A stretch of DNA of 63,302 nt from Acinetobacter sp. (GTDB taxonomy: Bacteria > Pseudomonadota > Gammaproteobacteria > Pseudomonadales > Moraxellaceae): the NCBI GenBank assembly GCA_031277915.1, contig JAITLL010000028.1, positions 1-63,302 on the forward strand, written 5' to 3'. The notes beneath the pieces were generated by a model. That model did not search any database. It was not told the origin of the DNA and worked only from the letters and a program-made list of their open reading frames with translations. Made by a program: the position numbers and the translations under genes. Each line of letters starts with the position of its first letter. Position 1 is the first letter of the stretch. Of the stretch, positions 60,845 through 63,302 are shown in pieces.

Positions 60845-62017
60845 ATGTGGATTCAGTTTAAACAGTGGCTTCCGATTTTATCCATTTCACTGACAGCTTT
60901 TTTATTGGTAACCAGTGAGTTGATTCCGATCGGCATACTGAATCAAATCAGTGCTGATTTAGCCATTCCCCCTTCTCAGATTGGGCTAATGATTAGCATC
61001 CCCAGTCTGATGGCAGCCGTTTCGGCTATTTTATTTCCATTTATATTTAAAAAATTTAATCGGCAGTTCATCTTTATTAGCTTAACAGTCATCATGATCA
61101 TTTCTAACTTGCTTGTGTATGTCAGCCATGATTACCCGATCATTTTGTTTGGACGACTGATCATTGGAATTGCGATAGGCGGTTTTGCCACACTTTCAAT
61201 AACCTCATGTCGGCTTTATACACCAGATATCAATCACATTGCGACAGCCATCAGTATTGTAATAATAGGAATGACCTTAGCAACAGTACTTGGTTTACCT
61301 TTTGGAATTTGGATAAGTCATGTACTGGGCTGGAGACAAATTTTCCTCATTATTTCCTTACTCAGTCTTGTTCTATTGATAATCCAACTGAAGTTTTTGC
61401 CACAACGCTATGCGACAGAGGTTATTTCTTTTAACAACATCCTGATTTTAATTTCTAATTCTCAAACCCGTATTCATATCTATATCGCACTCCTCATCTT
61501 TTTAGCGCACTTTATTTGCTACAGCTATATTTCAGTATTATTTGAGCGTGTTTTTAGCTTAACTACACAAATGACCGCTCTTTTACTATGTATCTTTGGG
61601 GTGAGTAGTATTTTGGGAAATTTTGCTGCCTCTCGTTCAAAGCAAAATAATGTAGACCGTTATTTAGTCTCTTCTTTTTTTATCTTTTGTCTCAGTCTTG
61701 GCTTAATTTTGAGCCATTTAACCCTCTTACTCTATATGGCATGTGTGCTCTGGGGGCTGGCATTTGGTGTTTTTTCATCGGCAATCAATATTTTTATTAC
61801 GTACCAAATACCAAAGCATATTGAGAATGGAATGCCTCTTTTTATCGCTTTAATTCAGTTGACCATTATGTTTGGCTCCTTCTCTGGAGGTTTTTTACTC
61901 AATCAATTTGGGATTAATTCTGTATTTATAAGCTCATTTGTCTTATTCACTCTTTGTACTTTTTGCTTTGTATTGTATGGACTTAAAACAACTGGACTCA
62001 GAGAATTTTCTAAATAA
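60845..62017 (+). CDS. MFS transporter (DHA1-like), last gene of the TauD operon
   Basis: 390 residues, about 12 hydrophobic helices. 'LLVTSELIPIGILNQISADL' in TM1, 'FGRLIIGIAIGGFATLS' in TM4 and 'TLATVLGLPFGIWISHVLGWRQIF' (motif C and following loop) fit the DHA1 arabinose/drug-efflux group. Probably exports the product of the operon. Confidence 0.88.
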   Translation: MWIQFKQWLPILSISLTAFLLVTSELIPIGILNQISADLAIPPSQIGLMISIPSLMAAVSAILFPFIFKKFNRQFIFISLTVIMIISNLLVYVSHDYPIILFGRLIIGIAIGGFATLSITSCRLYTPDINHIATAISIVIIGMTLATVLGLPFGIWISHVLGWRQIFLIISLLSLVLLIIQLKFLPQRYATEVISFNNILILISNSQTRIHIYIALLIFLAHFICYSYISVLFERVFSLTTQMTALLLCIFGVSSILGNFAASRSKQNNVDRYLVSSFFIFCLSLGLILSHLTLLLYMACVLWGLAFGVFSSAINIFITYQIPKHIENGMPLFIALIQLTIMFGSFSGGFLLNQFGINSVFISSFVLFTLCTFCFVLYGLKTTGLREFSK

Positions 62018-62307
62018 GCCCAAGTATGAGTAAGGCTAAAAATATTTTTTGTATCTACAGATACAACTGTAGTACTCAATTTCATTGCATTTTTTAAGTT
62101 TCATACTTTTTGGGGGGCAATACTAAAAAATAGTGGAATTCTTCATAGTATCTCTACTGCTGATCAGCACTAAAAAAATAGATTTTACTGGTGAAACAGC
62201 ACAAAAATAAGACTGTAGACACATTTTTAAAAAAATGCGATAACTCAAACACAGTTTAAGAAGCACTGCAAATCATCTTGTTTGTTAAAGACCATGTAGG
62301 ATTAAAT
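62018..62307. other. Spacer before the MliC-like lipoprotein
   Basis: 290 AT-rich bases; only the ribosome binding site AGGA (7 bases before 62308) can be identified. Confidence 0.4.
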
Positions 62308-62679
62308 ATGAAAAAGTTACTATTAGTTTCGACTATTTTGACAGCAGCCGTTTTAGCTGGGTGTAATGGCAAAGACAAAACCCCTGCTGCTGACTCAGGA
62401 GCCGGTACTCCAGCAGCACAAAGCAATACCAGCCAAGCTACTGAGAAAACAGTAAAATATATTACTGAAGATAATCTAACCTTTAAGCTAAAAACGAATG
62501 ATAACTTTACCACTGCGACATTAGAAGATAATCACGGCAACAGCTATGCACTCAAAAATGCTCCTGCAGGAAGTGGCATGCTCCTTGAAGGTGAGAATGG
62601 TGTTTCTGTTCACACTAAAGGCAAAGAAGGAATGATTGAAATAGCAAATAAGGTATTTAACGTTAAAGAAGTTCAATAA
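62308..62679 (+). CDS. MliC-like lipoprotein (putative C-type lysozyme inhibitor)
   Basis: 123 residues from ATG at 62308 (longer frame from 62278 rejected). Signal peptide with lipobox Val-Leu-Ala-Gly-Cys, an Ala/Ser/Thr linker, then an MliC-like small beta domain: 'LEDNHGNSYALKNAPAGSGM' and 'GVSVHTKGKEGMIEI' match the SASGARY...LWTKGDEA core in spacing. MliC inhibits host C-type lysozyme from the periplasm; homology here is tentative. Confidence 0.72.
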   Translation: MKKLLLVSTILTAAVLAGCNGKDKTPAADSGAGTPAAQSNTSQATEKTVKYITEDNLTFKLKTNDNFTTATLEDNHGNSYALKNAPAGSGMLLEGENGVSVHTKGKEGMIEIANKVFNVKEVQ

Positions 62680-62689
62680 GTTGTAACTC

Positions 62690-62718
62690 TGGAATTTTAC
62701 CGCTTGGGTAAAATTCCA
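62690..62718. repeat. 12-bp perfect inverted repeat after the lipoprotein gene
   Basis: TGGAATTTTACC-N5-GGTAAAATTCCA. It lacks a T run on either side, so it may be a factor-dependent terminator, a processing site or an operator. Confidence 0.6.
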
Positions 62719-62888
62719 GTAAAAATGATAAGCATGTATACAACTTTCTAGGATCTTAGTCTTTTTAGATGAATGCAAATAGTCAGAAGGTACGAATTTC
62801 TTGGTTCAAAATTTCAAGCCAATATAAATTAATTTAGTGAGCTGCATTTGAAATGACTTTCCAAAGGTAGCTTGCTAAAAAGCACTAT

Positions 62889-63302
62889 TTAATAAACTCT
62901 TTTAAAAAACCTATCCACCACCACATCCCTTTCTTCCAAACTGTTTGAGCTTAGAAACTGTATCATCAAACCATCTATTAAGTTTAAAACCATATCGGCG
63001 TTGGGCCTTAATTCATGGGCTTCTAAACTAAAAATCAAGTCAAAAATTTCATGATGTAACCATTTTCTATACTCAACTGCCATGCCATAAGCTTGCGGAT
63101 AAACCACTTTAATTTCAAAAATGGCTTTGAATAACACATGGTACAGGCTGTTAAAACAGACATGTAAGTGCACTATTTCTTTGAGTTTATCTTTTGAAGT
63201 GTAATAACGATTTGCATAGATAATGGTGAACACTTCTTCTTTAAGTTTGCTTTTTTGAAAGGCAATACACATTTCAATTAGATGCTCTTTCGAGCGAAAG
63301 TA
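62889..63302 (-). CDS. TetR-family regulator 4, partial at right edge
   Basis: 138 visible codons from the C terminus back to the window end; the internal ATG at 63272 is not the start, since the frame continues with 'YFRSKEHLIE' matching the HTH end of the other TetR proteins. It is the closest paralogue of TetR 2 ('LHVCFNSLYHVLFKAIFEIKVVYPQAYGMAVEYRKWL' in pattern). If the layout is conserved its C4-like leader should lie just outside the window to the right. Confidence 0.88.
   Translation of the reverse strand, partial: YFRSKEHLIEMCIAFQKSKLKEEVFTIIYANRYYTSKDKLKEIVHLHVCFNSLYHVLFKAIFEIKVVYPQAYGMAVEYRKWLHHEIFDLIFSLEAHELRPNADMVLNLIDGLMIQFLSSNSLEERDVVVDRFFKRVY

Overview
The window looks like chromosomal DNA of an Acinetobacter species, most likely of the A. 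baumannii/calcoaceticus group. The basis is the low-to-medium G+C by eye, an orphan VgrG-DUF4123-effector module, a Csu-type U-domain pilin, YdfJ/Csp-type housekeeping genes and very short TetR genes of a kind common in that genus. No rRNA, tRNA, CRISPR array, intact insertion sequence or replication origin was recognised. It is an accessory-rich stretch of transport, regulation and small-metabolite genes.

Layout. 1-6.5 kb (minus): type VI secretion delivery module (VgrG, DUF4123 adaptor, VasX-like membrane-active effector and the start of a downstream gene). 6.6-9.3 kb: LysR regulator divergent from an MFS pump and an NTF2-like protein. 9.6-11.5 kb: HxlR regulator divergent from a flavodoxin-fold quinone reductase, an alcohol dehydrogenase relic and an SRPBCC protein. 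11.5-12.9 kb: a TetR gene behind a C4-like antisense-RNA leader and a 30-codon gene, with a second solo C4-like copy. 13-15.7 kb: unknown protein, Sel1-repeat lipoprotein, ClC-type channel. 16-23.5 kb: 5-oxoprolinase (Pxp) operon with a biotin carboxylase, a DUF1445 protein, an NRAMP-type transporter and a LysR regulator. 23.6-25.5 kb: SDR and DUF4424 proteins. 25.8-32.9 kb: two divergent operons (paired SMR-type exporters, alpha/beta hydrolase and HAD phosphatase; MipA porin, class III aminotransferase, acyltransferase and arginase-fold hydrolase). 32.9-34.7 kb: small periplasmic, thioredoxin and MAPEG proteins with an ArsR regulator. 34.8-35.9 kb: second TetR with a third C4-like element. 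36-38.3 kb: beta-lactamase-fold hydrolase and an APH-type kinase. 38.6-40.7 kb: type II restriction-modification system with a control protein. 41-44.8 kb: acyl-CoA dehydrogenase-type enzyme, two probable iron proteins and a TetR. 45.1-47.6 kb: catalase relic, cold-shock gene and an AT-rich gene-poor stretch. 47.6-50.9 kb: amidotransferase, SDR, PEP-mutase family and GNAT enzymes. 51-54.5 kb: TonB siderophore receptor with a Fur-like box, ThuA-like exported protein, orphan pilin. 55-57.8 kb: PpnP, AraC regulator, AhpD-like and TehA/SLAC1-like proteins. 58-62.7 kb: DUF2147 protein, a TauD-PP2C-Nudix-MFS operon and a MliC-like lipoprotein. The window ends inside a third TetR paralogue.

The most striking signal is a three-copy RNA element (about 73-78 nt each, at 12383, 12769 and 35635, minus strand) that folds like the C4 antisense RNA of phages P1/P7. 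Each copy has a 17-bp-spaced sigma70 promoter. Two copies carry an upstream leader with two 7-nt segments perfectly complementary to the two unpaired segments of the same RNA, and these segments have changed together between copies. In the first copy the same pair of segments recurs downstream and overlaps the Shine-Dalgarno of a 30-codon gene in front of tetR. This mirrors the P1 c4-icd-ant layout, with a TetR regulator where the antirepressor would be.
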